Shown: piece after piece, positions 56,469-64,000 of the stretch
Layout: each line of letters starts with the position of its first letter
Position numbering within the stretch: position 1 is the stretch's first letter
Assembly: GCA_034433515.1 (NCBI GenBank)
Contig: DAOUAL010000035.1
Location: 1-64,000, forward strand
From: DAOTXS01 sp034433515
GTDB taxonomy: Bacteria > Chloroflexota > Anaerolineae > UBA4142
Length of the DNA: 64,000 bases
Direction of reading: 5' to 3'
Made by a program: the position numbers and the translations under genes
The notes under the pieces: model-generated
Seen by the model: the letters and a program-made list of their open reading frames with translations, nothing else
Told to the model about the DNA's origin: nothing
The model's database searches: none

Positions 56469-57800
56469 ATGAACCTCTCGCAAGCATTGCGCCTTCAATC
56501 GAATGAGGTGATTGCATTTGTGGGCGCGGGCGGCAAGACCAGCGCCATGCTTCGCCTTGCCGATGAATTGATTGCGCAAGGCAAGCGCGTCATCCTCACA
56601 ATGACGACACGCTTGGGAGCAACGCAAATCGTCGAACCGAGTTTGCGGTACACCGCGTCGCCGGAGTTTAGCGCGCGCGTCCGCGAGACGTTGGACAAGC
56701 ACGCCCGCGTGTTCATCGTGGGCGACGAGGTTGAGCAAACCAAAGTCGCCGGCGTCCCCCGGGAATGGATTGATCAACTGGCTCACGCCAACGTTGCAAC
56801 GATTTTGTACGAAGCGGATGGCGCGCGCGGCTTGGCATTCAAAGCCCCAGCCGCCCACGAACCGGTGATCGCGCCATCAACGACATTGCTGGTACCGGTG
56901 GTGGGTGCCAGCATCTTTGGCAAACCACTCACCGAGGCGTCCGTTCATCGCGCCGAAATCGTGGCGCAACTAGCCGGCGCGCGTCGAGGGGAACCAATCA
57001 CGCCGTTGATGATCGCACGTGTGATCGCACACGATCAAGGAGGATTGAAAGACAAACCAGAGCACGCGCGTGTCGTGGTCTTGGTCAATCAAATCGAAAC
57101 CGCAGAGCAACTTGACCGCGCGCGCGAGTTGGCGTCCAAGTTACTCGGTTATAAACGCATCACGGCGGTCGCCTTGGGCGCGGTCCGCTCTGCCACACCG
57201 ATTCGTGAAACACATCGGCGGGTGGCGGCGATTGTGCTTGCCGCCGGGGCGGGGACGCGGATGAGCGGACAGATAAAACAATTGTTGCCCTGGCGCGGCA
57301 AGACCCTCATCGAGAACGCCATCGAGATAGCGACGCGATCGCAGGTGAATGAAACGCTGGTGGTGTTGGGCGCGCACGCGGAGACCATTCGCCCGGTGGT
57401 AGAGCCAACCCCTGCGCGTGTGGTGCTCAATCGAAACTGGGCGGACGGTCATTCCACCAGTATTCGTGCCGGCTTGGACGCGCTTGCGCCGGACACAGCG
57501 GCGGCGATTTTTTTGAACGCCGATCAACCTTTCCTCACGAGCGCGGTCATCAATGCCATCCTGCAACATTATCGAGAAACCGATGAGGCAATGATCGCCG
57601 CCGAGTACGCCGGGCGACGCGGGAGCCCGGTGTTGTTTGATCGAAAACATTTTGACGCGTTGAGGCGTTTGACCGGCGAGCAGGGGGGACGTGAACTGCT
57701 TGCCCAATCTCCTTGGGCACGGGTGTCTTTTGCGGACGCGCGATTAGGTGCGGACGTGGATACGTGGGACGAGTACACGCAATTGATTCAGCAAGAGTAA
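56469..57800 (+). CDS. YqeC-MocA fusion (molybdenum hydroxylase accessory protein / cytidylyltransferase)
   Basis: A 443-residue two-domain protein. Residues 1-225 match YqeC, a selenium-dependent hydroxylase accessory protein with a P-loop: VIAFVGAGGKTSAMLRLADEL, LTMTTRLG, LYEADGARGLAFKAPAAHEPVIAP. Residues ~245-443 match MocA/MobA-like NTP-transferases: VAAIVLAAGAGTRMSGQIKQLLPWRGKTL and FLNADQPFLTSAVI. MocA makes molybdopterin cytosine dinucleotide for xanthine-dehydrogenase-type enzymes. In many genomes the two domains are separate genes. The start is uncertain (56469, or 56445 in the same frame), with no good ribosome site. Confidence 0.88.
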   Translation: MNLSQALRLQSNEVIAFVGAGGKTSAMLRLADELIAQGKRVILTMTTRLGATQIVEPSLRYTASPEFSARVRETLDKHARVFIVGDEVEQTKVAGVPREWIDQLAHANVATILYEADGARGLAFKAPAAHEPVIAPSTTLLVPVVGASIFGKPLTEASVHRAEIVAQLAGARRGEPITPLMIARVIAHDQGGLKDKPEHARVVVLVNQIETAEQLDRARELASKLLGYKRITAVALGAVRSATPIRETHRRVAAIVLAAGAGTRMSGQIKQLLPWRGKTLIENAIEIATRSQVNETLVVLGAHAETIRPVVEPTPARVVLNRNWADGHSTSIRAGLDALAPDTAAAIFLNADQPFLTSAVINAILQHYRETDEAMIAAEYAGRRGSPVLFDRKHFDALRRLTGEQGGRELLAQSPWARVSFADARLGADVDTWDEYTQLIQQE

Positions 57801-57810
57801 GAGGAATCCT

Positions 57811-59385
57811 TTGCATCCGTGGACCACTTACCAAGCACAACAATGGAAATATGTTCTGGAGATCACGCGCGCCATTGCCGCACGGCTTGATCTAGAGAGC
57901 ATTCTGCGCCAAGCCCTGCGTTATGCGGTGGACCTGGTCAAGGGTGAAGCCGGCTTGATTGCGTTGCGTGGTGAAGGGGATCGCTTTCATTTCGCTGCAT
58001 CGTATGGGATTGAAACGCGCCTCATCACACGTTTTGCGCCGCTCCTCACCGAAATTCCTCTGGCGATCCAACGCGATCAAATACCGCGTTGGCGTTTTCC
58101 CGAACTCGCCGTGCGGCTTGCGCAAATCGTTGATGAACCGGCATTGCGCTTGCAGCATGTCATGGCAATCCCCCTCATTGCCTCGGAGCAATTGGTGGGG
58201 GTGATCTATGCATTTCGTTTGGCGAGCGCCAGCGCGTTCACCGAATTGGATCAAGATGCCTTGGAAGGTTTTGCCGATCACGTTGCCATCGCCATCGAAC
58301 ACGCGCGCTTGTATCATGCCGCTGCACAACGGGCGCAGGAACTGACCACCGTCATCGAAGGGAGTGCGCACGGCATTTTGATTGCCGAACGAGATGGCAG
58401 AGTCCGTGATCTGAATCGCGCGTTGGAGCAATTGACCGGCTGGTCGCGTGAGCAGGCACGCACCAAACCTTACCGTGAAATCGTTTCTTTGATGGATGAA
58501 CACGGAACGCCGCTTCCTCTCCCAGCAATCGAAGAAACATTGCAAATGGTTACTGGGGATGGCTTTTTGAAACGCTCTGATGGTTCGCGCGGGGCATTCG
58601 TTCACGTTACCTTGGTGCCGCTCTTTGACCAAGCCGGGCAACTGTTTAGCATCGTGGGCAACGTGGTGGATGTTACCGCGTTGAAACAAGCCGAGGAACT
58701 CAAGACCTCATTTCTCGCCGGCATCTCCCACGATCTCAAAACCCCGCTGGCTCTCATTCGCGGTTATGCCGAAACCCTGCGCCGTCCCGATGTCCAATGG
58801 TCGCGCGAAACGCTCGAGGAGAGTCTGGCGGTGATCCAAGACGAAGCCGAGTTTCTGACCAGTCTGGTCAACGCGCTCCTCGACATTGCTCAGTTGGGAC
58901 GTGGCAAACTGACATTCCATGTGCAAGAAACGCGCGTTGACGAACTGGCGACCAAGGTCGTCGAACATTTTCGCGTGATGCAAGAAGGACACACGTGGGC
59001 GATTGAATTCCCCGCCGATTTTCCGGTCATCCGGGCAGACGCCGAACGGATTCGCGAAGTACTGCAAAACCTCATTGTGAACGCCGTCAAGTATTCGCCG
59101 CGTGGCACACGTATCACCATAGGAGGCTGGGTAGAGCCGGAACGGATTGGTGTATTTGTGCGCGATGAAGGACCCGGCTTGTCGCCCGATGATCAGGCGC
59201 GCGTGTTCGAACGATTCACGCGCGGGCAAAGCCAAGTGACACGACAAACGCATGGCGCCGGGTTGGGGTTGTATCTCTGCCGCGCGATTATCGAACAACA
59301 CGGTGGCAAGATTTGGACAGAGAATTTGCCGGAGCGTGGGGCGGTGTTTTACTTTACGCTCCCACGCCAACCCGCCGAAGAATAA
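57811..59385 (+). CDS. Sensor histidine kinase (GAF-PAS-HisKA-HATPase)
   Basis: A 524-residue soluble kinase. A GAF domain spans residues ~20-175 (LDLESILRQALRYAVDLVKGEAGLIAL), a PAS domain ~185-300 (ELTTVIEGSAHGILIAERDGRVRDLNRALEQLTG), HisKA has the phospho-acceptor His307 (AGISHDLKTPLALIRGYAETL), and HATPase_c has N-box QNLIVNAVKYSPRG, G1 VRDEGPGLS and G2 GAGLGLYLCRAII. It starts at TTG 57811 with GAGGA 5 bases upstream. The cognate response regulator lies 176 bases downstream, across repeat DNA. No membrane segments are present, so the signal is cytoplasmic. Confidence 0.93.
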   Translation: MHPWTTYQAQQWKYVLEITRAIAARLDLESILRQALRYAVDLVKGEAGLIALRGEGDRFHFAASYGIETRLITRFAPLLTEIPLAIQRDQIPRWRFPELAVRLAQIVDEPALRLQHVMAIPLIASEQLVGVIYAFRLASASAFTELDQDALEGFADHVAIAIEHARLYHAAAQRAQELTTVIEGSAHGILIAERDGRVRDLNRALEQLTGWSREQARTKPYREIVSLMDEHGTPLPLPAIEETLQMVTGDGFLKRSDGSRGAFVHVTLVPLFDQAGQLFSIVGNVVDVTALKQAEELKTSFLAGISHDLKTPLALIRGYAETLRRPDVQWSRETLEESLAVIQDEAEFLTSLVNALLDIAQLGRGKLTFHVQETRVDELATKVVEHFRVMQEGHTWAIEFPADFPVIRADAERIREVLQNLIVNAVKYSPRGTRITIGGWVEPERIGVFVRDEGPGLSPDDQARVFERFTRGQSQVTRQTHGAGLGLYLCRAIIEQHGGKIWTENLPERGAVFYFTLPRQPAEE

Positions 59386-59388
59386 AGA

Positions 59389-59529
59389 CAGACGAGTCGG
59401 CGACGCGTCTCTATCCAAACCTGCCTTGCGCAGGTTTGCCTCCCAGCCGCCGCAGGGCGGCTTCAGGTCTGGATTGCCGCGAATTCATTCGCCGGTAAAC
59501 CTGCGCGATGAATCGCGCGACTACAAACC
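59389..59529. repeat. Two-hairpin repeat plus inverted GTTTGTAGT element between kinase and regulator
   Basis: AAACCTGC-CTT-GCGCAGGTTT and AGCCGCC-GCA-GGGCGGCT hairpins lie within arms TCCAAACC/TCTGGATTG (about 59411-59477). CTGCGCGATGAATCGCGCGACTACAAACC-type element (59501-59529) follows in inverted orientation relative to the copies near 10956 and 48794. Confidence 0.6.
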
Positions 59530-59561
59530 GCGTAACTACAAACCTATTTTCAGGAGCCCGA

Positions 59562-60275
59562 ATGAATACCAATCCCCTCAAAGATAAATTGATCCTTGTC
59601 GTAGATGACGAACCGCGCATTGTTCGTCTCGTGCGGATGAATCTTGAGGCAGAAGGCGCGCGCGTCATCGAAGCGCATACCGGCTGGGAAGCCCTGACCC
59701 AAGTGCGCGAGCGACTGCCCAATGCGATCATTCTGGATGTGATGATGCCCGAACTCGATGGCTTGGAGACGCTCAAACTCATCCGCGACATTTCCGAGAC
59801 GCCGATCCTTATGCTCACCGTTCGGGCGGATGAAGAAGAACGGGTGCGTGGTTTAGAATTGGGCGCGGACGATTATTTGGGTAAACCCTTTAGCCCACGC
59901 GAGTTGGTGAGTCGCTTGAAAGCCGTTTTGCGCCGCAGTGAACGCGTCGCGAGTCAGGAATCGGTCATCACCATTGATGAGGCTCTCTCGATTGACTTGC
60001 GGAATTTTCAAGCGATTGTGCGCGGCGTGCCGGTCAAGTTGCGCCCCACCGAATGGCGTCTGCTTTATCATCTGGTTCAGCACGCGGGCTGGGTCTTGAC
60101 CCATGATGATATTCTGGCACGTGTTTGGGGACCCGAATACAAAGGTTCGGATGAATATGTGCGACTCTATATCACGTACCTGCGCCAAAAAATCGAACCC
60201 GATCCCGCCAAGCCCAAGTACATTCTGACCGAGCGCGGGATCGGGTACAAATTTGTGGATTGGCGCAAGAAATAA
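59562..60275 (+). CDS. OmpR/PhoB-family response regulator
   Basis: A 237-residue regulator. The receiver domain has VVDDEP (Asp15, Asp16), phospho-acceptor Asp59 in ILDVMMPELDG and Lys in DDYLGKPFS. The winged-helix DNA-binding domain has RPTEWRLLYHLVQHAG, VWGPEY and YITYLRQKIEPDP with ERGIGYKF. The start at 59562 is chosen because AGGAG precedes it and the receiver begins just after. It is the partner of the GAF-PAS kinase upstream. Its targets are not visible; the glycan cluster on the opposite strand is a neighbour only. Confidence 0.95.
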   Translation: MNTNPLKDKLILVVDDEPRIVRLVRMNLEAEGARVIEAHTGWEALTQVRERLPNAIILDVMMPELDGLETLKLIRDISETPILMLTVRADEEERVRGLELGADDYLGKPFSPRELVSRLKAVLRRSERVASQESVITIDEALSIDLRNFQAIVRGVPVKLRPTEWRLLYHLVQHAGWVLTHDDILARVWGPEYKGSDEYVRLYITYLRQKIEPDPAKPKYILTERGIGYKFVDWRKK

Positions 60276-60310
60276 ATCGCGCGAATGTTTCACTGACCTT
60301 ATGCAGTCCA

Positions 60311-60377
60311 CGTCATTTCGAGGAGCAGAGCGACAAGAAATCACCACAAAAACCTAGATTTCTCGCTTGGGTCGAAA
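60311..60377. repeat. Degenerate palindromic GTCATTTCGAG repeat
   Basis: GTCATTTCGAGG...GAGCGACAAGAAATC faces GATTTCTCGCTTGGGTCGAAA. It is a decayed form of a common intergenic palindrome, in the 153-base gap between convergent genes; nothing else is recognised there. Confidence 0.55.
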
Positions 60378-60428
60378 CCCTTACACTGCCCGCCAGGGCA
60401 AGTGTGACAATGCGTAACGCTAGTGTTT

Positions 60429-61316
60429 TTATTCCCGTTCCATGTGGCGTTGCAAATAGTTCATTAGTTCCTGCATGTTGCACATTGCCACTGCCAGCAC
60501 ATGATCGCCGGCGCCATAGTACACGTACAACTGATCGTCAACGACCACAGCCGCATCGCTAAAGACAATGTTGGGGACATCGCCGCGTTTTTCCCACGGC
60601 GTGAGTGGCGTCAACACCGGCACCTGAGGGCGGCTCAAGACGTGAGCGGGATCGTCCAGTGCCAACAACGCAACCCCAAGCGAATAATGGCGTGCTTCGT
60701 TGTAGCCGTGATAAAGAATGAGCCATCCCGCTTCTGTTTTGATCGGTGGGGCAGCAATGCCAATGCGCACGCTGTCCCACAAGCCCACGCGCGGCTCCAT
60801 AATGACCCGATGATCAGTCCAATGCCGGAGATCCTCTGAGAAGGCAATCCAGATATCATCTGGGATGCGATGAAAGAGACAATAGCGTCCGCGAATTTGT
60901 TCCGGAAATAGGGCGGCGTCTTTATCATCATAGCCGGGCAGAATAATGCCATAGCGTTCCCACGTGATGAAATTCTTGGTCGTCGCCATGCACACGCGTG
61001 TCCCTTTTTCCGAGTAGCCGGTATAGAGCATATAAAACGTATCGCCGATCTGTGTGATGCGCGGATCCTCCACGCCCCACACTTCGTAATCGGCTTGGGG
61101 TTCAAACACTGGCTCATCCAGCCGCATCCATTTGAATCCATCACGGCTGACTGCATACCCCAAACGCGAGATGCGATCGCTTCCTTGTGCGCGATAGAGC
61201 ATATGAAATATTCCATTGCTATATACGACGGCGGCATTGAACAACGTAAGACTTTCCCAATCGTGATAGGGAACCGGTTTGAGAATGGGATTACCGGGAT
61301 ACCGCTTGAGCCACAT
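60429..61316 (-). CDS. Glycoside hydrolase family 130-type glycosidase/phosphorylase
   Basis: A 295-residue five-bladed beta-propeller. It begins RYPGNPILKP, contains NAAVVYSNGIFHMLYRAQG, YEVWGVEDPRITQIGDTFYMLYTGY, a WERYGIILPGYDDKDAALFP block and WLILYHGY, all typical of GH130. Most studied members phosphorolyse beta-mannosides (mannosylglucose, mannooligosaccharides), with an Asp in the EDPR region as proton donor. The linkage here cannot be deduced. It is the last gene of a run with the hairpin-domain gene and a GT4 glycosyltransferase. Confidence 0.85.
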   Translation of the reverse strand: MWLKRYPGNPILKPVPYHDWESLTLFNAAVVYSNGIFHMLYRAQGSDRISRLGYAVSRDGFKWMRLDEPVFEPQADYEVWGVEDPRITQIGDTFYMLYTGYSEKGTRVCMATTKNFITWERYGIILPGYDDKDAALFPEQIRGRYCLFHRIPDDIWIAFSEDLRHWTDHRVIMEPRVGLWDSVRIGIAAPPIKTEAGWLILYHGYNEARHYSLGVALLALDDPAHVLSRPQVPVLTPLTPWEKRGDVPNIVFSDAAVVVDDQLYVYYGAGDHVLAVAMCNMQELMNYLQRHMERE

Positions 61317-62340
61317 GCCTACCCTCCAGGCAGTCTTGATGTTCTTCGATCAAGAGACGCGCTAGCAAATGCGCAATAGTGGATTCTGCCCCTTGATTGC
61401 GATTGACGCCCTCTGGCGTCAAGCCATCATAGCAGCCGCCGGTTTCGGGATCATACAGCGCTAGATGACTGCAATTGCGTCCATAGAACCATTCCAGCGC
61501 ACGTTCAGCGAGTTCACCGTAGCGCGGTTCACCCACAATTCGCCTTGCCACCAATAAGGCTTCAACGGCACATGCCGCATCCACTGGTTGTTGATCAAAC
61601 CGTGCCCGTTCGCCGTTTTGCGGATACCATCCCCTTTGTCCAATCAGGTCCAGAATATCCCCTTGAAAAAGAACGCCGATTAAAAAATCAAGACTACGGT
61701 GTGCAATCGTGGTATAACGGTCATTGTTCAGCAACTCGCCAGCAATGAACATGGCTTGAGGCAAGGTTGCATTAGAGTACGTGAGATATGGTTCGAACCA
61801 CTGCCAATCGGCGCTTGCATGATGCTCAAAGAGCCGAACCAGTTCATTGGCAAAATGCTGAACCAGATCAAGCCCCAACCGCGCTTCGGCTAAACCCAGA
61901 ATCGCAAATGCAATAGCGCGCGGTGAGGTGAGCCGGCTGGCTTGGGGCAGGGCGCGTTCCAACAACAAACGCGCCGCATCGCGCAAGCCGGGTTCGGGCG
62001 CGTACCGCACGCCATAGCCCAAAGCGCACAGCGCGCGCCCGTTCGAATCGGGCGATCCCGTTTCTTCACGCCAGCGTCGGTCAAAGGGCAAGAAATTTAG
62101 AAACCGTCCATCGCTCGTTTGCGCGTAACGGATAAACGCCAGGTATCGGCACGCTAAACTCAGCGACAGCGAGTCACCATTCCAACGATGATGCTTGAGT
62201 GCAACAATGAATGCCCGCGCGTTGTCATCCAGCGTGTACCCGCGGTGCGGATCTGGGAGGGTATAAATCGCGTGTTGAAAGATCCCAACCGAATCGGTCA
62301 GCCGAACGAGGTGATCTAAACGCAGAGGTGGGTATTGCAT
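61291..62340 (-). CDS. Alpha-helical (six-hairpin-like) glycan-processing protein
   Basis: A 349-residue protein, mostly helical, with motifs GYTLDDNARAF, SPDSNGRALCALGYG, WFEPYLTYSNATLPQAMF and DAACAVEALLVARRI. This pattern suggests an (alpha/alpha)-toroid like those of unsaturated glycosidases and epimerases. ATG 62340 has GGAGG upstream and is favoured over a much longer frame. It overlaps the GT4 gene by 116 bases in another frame and the GH130 gene by 26 bases. I infer a role in mannose-glycan metabolism from its neighbours only. Confidence 0.6.
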   Translation of the reverse strand: MQYPPLRLDHLVRLTDSVGIFQHAIYTLPDPHRGYTLDDNARAFIVALKHHRWNGDSLSLSLACRYLAFIRYAQTSDGRFLNFLPFDRRWREETGSPDSNGRALCALGYGVRYAPEPGLRDAARLLLERALPQASRLTSPRAIAFAILGLAEARLGLDLVQHFANELVRLFEHHASADWQWFEPYLTYSNATLPQAMFIAGELLNNDRYTTIAHRSLDFLIGVLFQGDILDLIGQRGWYPQNGERARFDQQPVDAACAVEALLVARRIVGEPRYGELAERALEWFYGRNCSHLALYDPETGGCYDGLTPEGVNRNQGAESTIAHLLARLLIEEHQDCLEGRHVAQAVSR

Positions 62341-63502
62341 TGCGTAACACCTCCGTAAACAGGTTGACGTATTGCGCACCCACGGCGCGCCATGTCCACT
62401 CACGACTGTAGGCAAAGGCACGTTGTTCCATCGCCGCGCGCGCGCCCGGATCGGATAGCAAGCGATTGACCGCGCGCGCAATCGCCGCGCTATCGCGGAA
62501 GGGAACGAGGACGCCCCGGCCATCGGCGAGGACTTCGCGCGCATAAGCCAGAGGTGTGGCAACGATGGCTTTGCCAGCCCCCACCGCATACGCCAACGTG
62601 CCGCTGACGATCTGATGCGGATTGAGATACGGTACGACATAGACATCCGTCGCTTGCAAATATTGCACCAACTGTGCCAGAGTCATGTAGCGATCCACAA
62701 AAACGACAAACGCACCAAGGTCGAGTTCACGTACGAGGTTGTGCAACTGCAAGCGATAGTTTTCTCCTTGATGGGCACGCACGCCCGGGTGCGTTTCACC
62801 GATGATGAGGTAAAGCACCTTGGGATGTTGGCGCACAATATCGGGCAATGCCCGGAGCGCGTACTCGATGCCTTTGTTGGGATTGATGAGCCCAAAGGTG
62901 GAGAGAATCAGCCGATCGGCAAAACCCAGTTCGGCTTTGGCACGCGCGCGCACCGTTGAGGAGCACTCGACGATCGGCACGCCGTGAGGAATCATCTTGA
63001 TACTTGAGCGCGGGATACCATAGTCGCGTTCCAGGATTGGCACCGCTGTCTCGGCGAGAACGACCACGGAGGTACTGTACTCGGCGAGTTCACGCGTAAC
63101 GCGCCGCAACGTTGAATCGGGATTGGGCAAGACCGTGTGCAACGTGGTAACAATGGGGCGAGTGGCATGATGATAGAATTCCAACAGATACTCTCCCCAG
63201 TCGCCGCCAAACAAACCGTATTCGTGTTGGACGTTGATTACATCAATGGCAAGCTGGTGCAACAGTTGTGCGGCATGACGATAACTGGATCGGTCATTGC
63301 GCGCAATTTGCACGCGGACACGTTCATCGTAGGCATAGCCGTCTAACCGATCATTCATCGCGGCGACGACAGCATTCGTGTAGGTCAGATGCTCAACCGC
63401 GAGGGCAAGGTCGCGCGTGAATGTGGCAATGCCACACTCACGCGGCGGAAAACTGGCAAGGTAAGCAATGTGAAGAGTCCGGTTTTGATCTTGGCTCATC
63501 AT
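62225..63502 (-). CDS. GT4-family glycosyltransferase
   Basis: A 425-residue GT-B enzyme. The N-terminal domain has IAYLASFPPRECGIATFTRDLA and INVQHEYGLFGGDW; the C-terminal nucleotide-sugar half has LILSTFGLINPNKGIEYALRAL, SGTLAYAVGAGKAIVATPLAYAREVLADGRG and an E-x7-E-like region. The acceptor and donor are unknown; mannosyltransferases of this type pair with GH130-like genes in some genomes. Start ATG 63502 (ATG ATG; AGAGG upstream). Its last 38 codons overlap the next gene and look low in conservation. Confidence 0.88.
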   Translation of the reverse strand: MMSQDQNRTLHIAYLASFPPRECGIATFTRDLALAVEHLTYTNAVVAAMNDRLDGYAYDERVRVQIARNDRSSYRHAAQLLHQLAIDVINVQHEYGLFGGDWGEYLLEFYHHATRPIVTTLHTVLPNPDSTLRRVTRELAEYSTSVVVLAETAVPILERDYGIPRSSIKMIPHGVPIVECSSTVRARAKAELGFADRLILSTFGLINPNKGIEYALRALPDIVRQHPKVLYLIIGETHPGVRAHQGENYRLQLHNLVRELDLGAFVVFVDRYMTLAQLVQYLQATDVYVVPYLNPHQIVSGTLAYAVGAGKAIVATPLAYAREVLADGRGVLVPFRDSAAIARAVNRLLSDPGARAAMEQRAFAYSREWTWRAVGAQYVNLFTEVLRNAIPTSAFRSPRSADRFGWDLSTRDLYPPRSAPRVHAG

Positions 63503-63513
63503 ACGCTTACCTC

Positions 63514-63834
63514 TCATGCCTGACTAGAGACGTGCGCGATGGAGGTGGGTTGTGAGAAATCGTTGCGAATTTCTCGGCGCAAGCGGTTTAGATGAATTTC
63601 CTCCTCGGTCAACTCATCTGCCCATGCTGCCGGCACAACCCACTCGCGCCCCAGAATCCATTCCCCCTTGATGAGCAAGCGCGTCAGTTGCCGATGCTCA
63701 GCATCCAATTCAATGCCGCGCAATCGTCCAATCAAGCCATCCACGCCGTGCACCGGTGTTCGCGGCGAGAGAACGACCATATCCAGCGGAACGCCGACAT
63801 GACGATCGGACATTCGGATATAGCGGCGGCTCAC
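63514..63834 (-). CDS. PRC-barrel-like protein
   Basis: A 106-residue protein (VSRRYIRMSDRHVGVPLD...) with a PRC-barrel-like segment GVDGLIGRLRGIELDAEHRQLTRLLIKGEWILGREWVVP, in two or more strands ending in an acidic helical tail. GTG 63834 overlaps the TGA of the upstream partial gene (GTGA). Because the upstream reading also ends in a PRC-like block, the two may be a single gene split by a frameshift, or two linked genes. ATG 63813 is an alternative start. No ribosome site is convincing. Confidence 0.5.
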   Translation of the reverse strand: MSRRYIRMSDRHVGVPLDMVVLSPRTPVHGVDGLIGRLRGIELDAEHRQLTRLLIKGEWILGREWVVPAAWADELTEEEIHLNRLRREIRNDFSQPTSIAHVSSQA

Positions 63835-64000
63835 CGAAAATCCCATTGGGTCTGGTTGAGGTGCAGACCTTGTTTGGTTTGCGCCGTCATGGCTTTGGGC
63901 GCAATCAGCCGCGAATCTTCGTCCCAAAGAAATCCGCGTCGCGACACGATCAGCCATTGCACAGTTCGCTGGCGTGGATCAATGACCACGCCACTGAGTT
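63831..64000 (-). CDS. PRC-barrel-like protein, C-terminal fragment
   Basis: The minus-strand frame entering from the right edge reads GVVIDPRQRTVQWLIVSRR, then RGFLWDEDSRLIAPKAM and ends WDFR with TGA 63831-63833. Strand-turn-strand features with ID(P)R and VSRRG suggest a PRC-barrel, as in photosynthetic reaction centre H or RimM-like modules. The start and full length lie outside the window. Confidence 0.5.
   Translation of the reverse strand, partial: LSGVVIDPRQRTVQWLIVSRRGFLWDEDSRLIAPKAMTAQTKQGLHLNQTQWDFR

Noticed and set aside
1..64000. tRNA, rRNA, complete insertion sequences, phage or defence genes
   Set aside because: I looked for T-arm motifs, transposase-like frames and defence domains and saw none that I could support; a tRNAscan and HMM search would be decisive.

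Overview
The window looks like a chromosomal segment of a Chloroflexota bacterium, probably of the Anaerolineae type. The clues are a mix of Gram-positive-like regulation (two T-box leaders, a cvpA-mutS2 pair, an LPxTG protein), TrpB2-type tryptophan synthase, many proteins with two TM regions and Thr/Pro-rich linkers, and intergenic DNA full of short-period tandem repeats and palindromic repeats. This placement is inference from gene content; no rRNA or tRNA gene was seen. The window begins inside ATP sulfurylase and ends inside a PRC-barrel-like gene.

Layout. 1-8.5 kb: sat (partial, -), a lipoprotein hydrolase and a DUF385-type oxidoreductase (+), an unusual PAS-ATPase / receiver / membrane-protein trio (+), and a 915-residue membrane protein (-) carrying several 7-nt repeat arrays inside its reading frame. 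8.5-12.1 kb: rplU-rpmA-rpmE, then tdk beyond a terminator (-), with a very long repetitive basic tail on L31, and trmD. 12.2-18.6 kb: a Thr/Pro-rich small protein, a candidate structured RNA, an aminotransferase, an RND/HlyD adaptor, a beta-propeller-lipase fusion and a frameshifted membrane gene. 18.7-24.8 kb (-): a Trp T-box leader, then trpS, trpB2, a SerK/SbnI-type free-serine kinase, a PilZ protein and a tandem ThyX-like protein. 24.8-33 kb (-): an eight-gene run of membrane, zinc-ribbon and MutL/ASKHA-type proteins, with a divergent zinc-ribbon MerR-like regulator. 34-38.5 kb (+): a Phe T-box leader, a DUF952 gene, pheS and pheT. 38.6-46.4 kb (+): cvpA, mutS2, ssb, small genes, a homocysteine methyltransferase, secG and an oligopeptide-binding protein. 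46.5-50.6 kb (-): a KimA-like potassium transporter behind a structured leader, and a PA14/golvesin protein. 50.7-60.3 kb (+): a Zn/Mn ABC transporter, trmO, a large membrane protein, a YqeC-MocA fusion and a two-component pair. 60.4-64 kb (-): a GH130 / hairpin-domain / GT4 glycan cluster and two PRC-barrel-like genes.

How the genes work together. The clearest functional story is 20.8-24.8 kb. A leader that senses uncharged tRNA-Trp precedes trpS, a TrpB2 enzyme (a family reported to prefer O-phospho-L-serine) and a homologue of kinases that make O-phospho-L-serine from free serine. Together these would form a compact indole-to-tryptophan salvage unit making its own activated serine donor. 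The second candidate system is the 24.8-33 kb membrane/ASKHA/zinc-ribbon operon, whose PDWL motifs recur in the divergent regulator. The non-coding layer is also notable: 7-9 nt tandem arrays, a 104-bp inverted-repeat element in two copies, and a palindromic element inserted in frame in mutS2.
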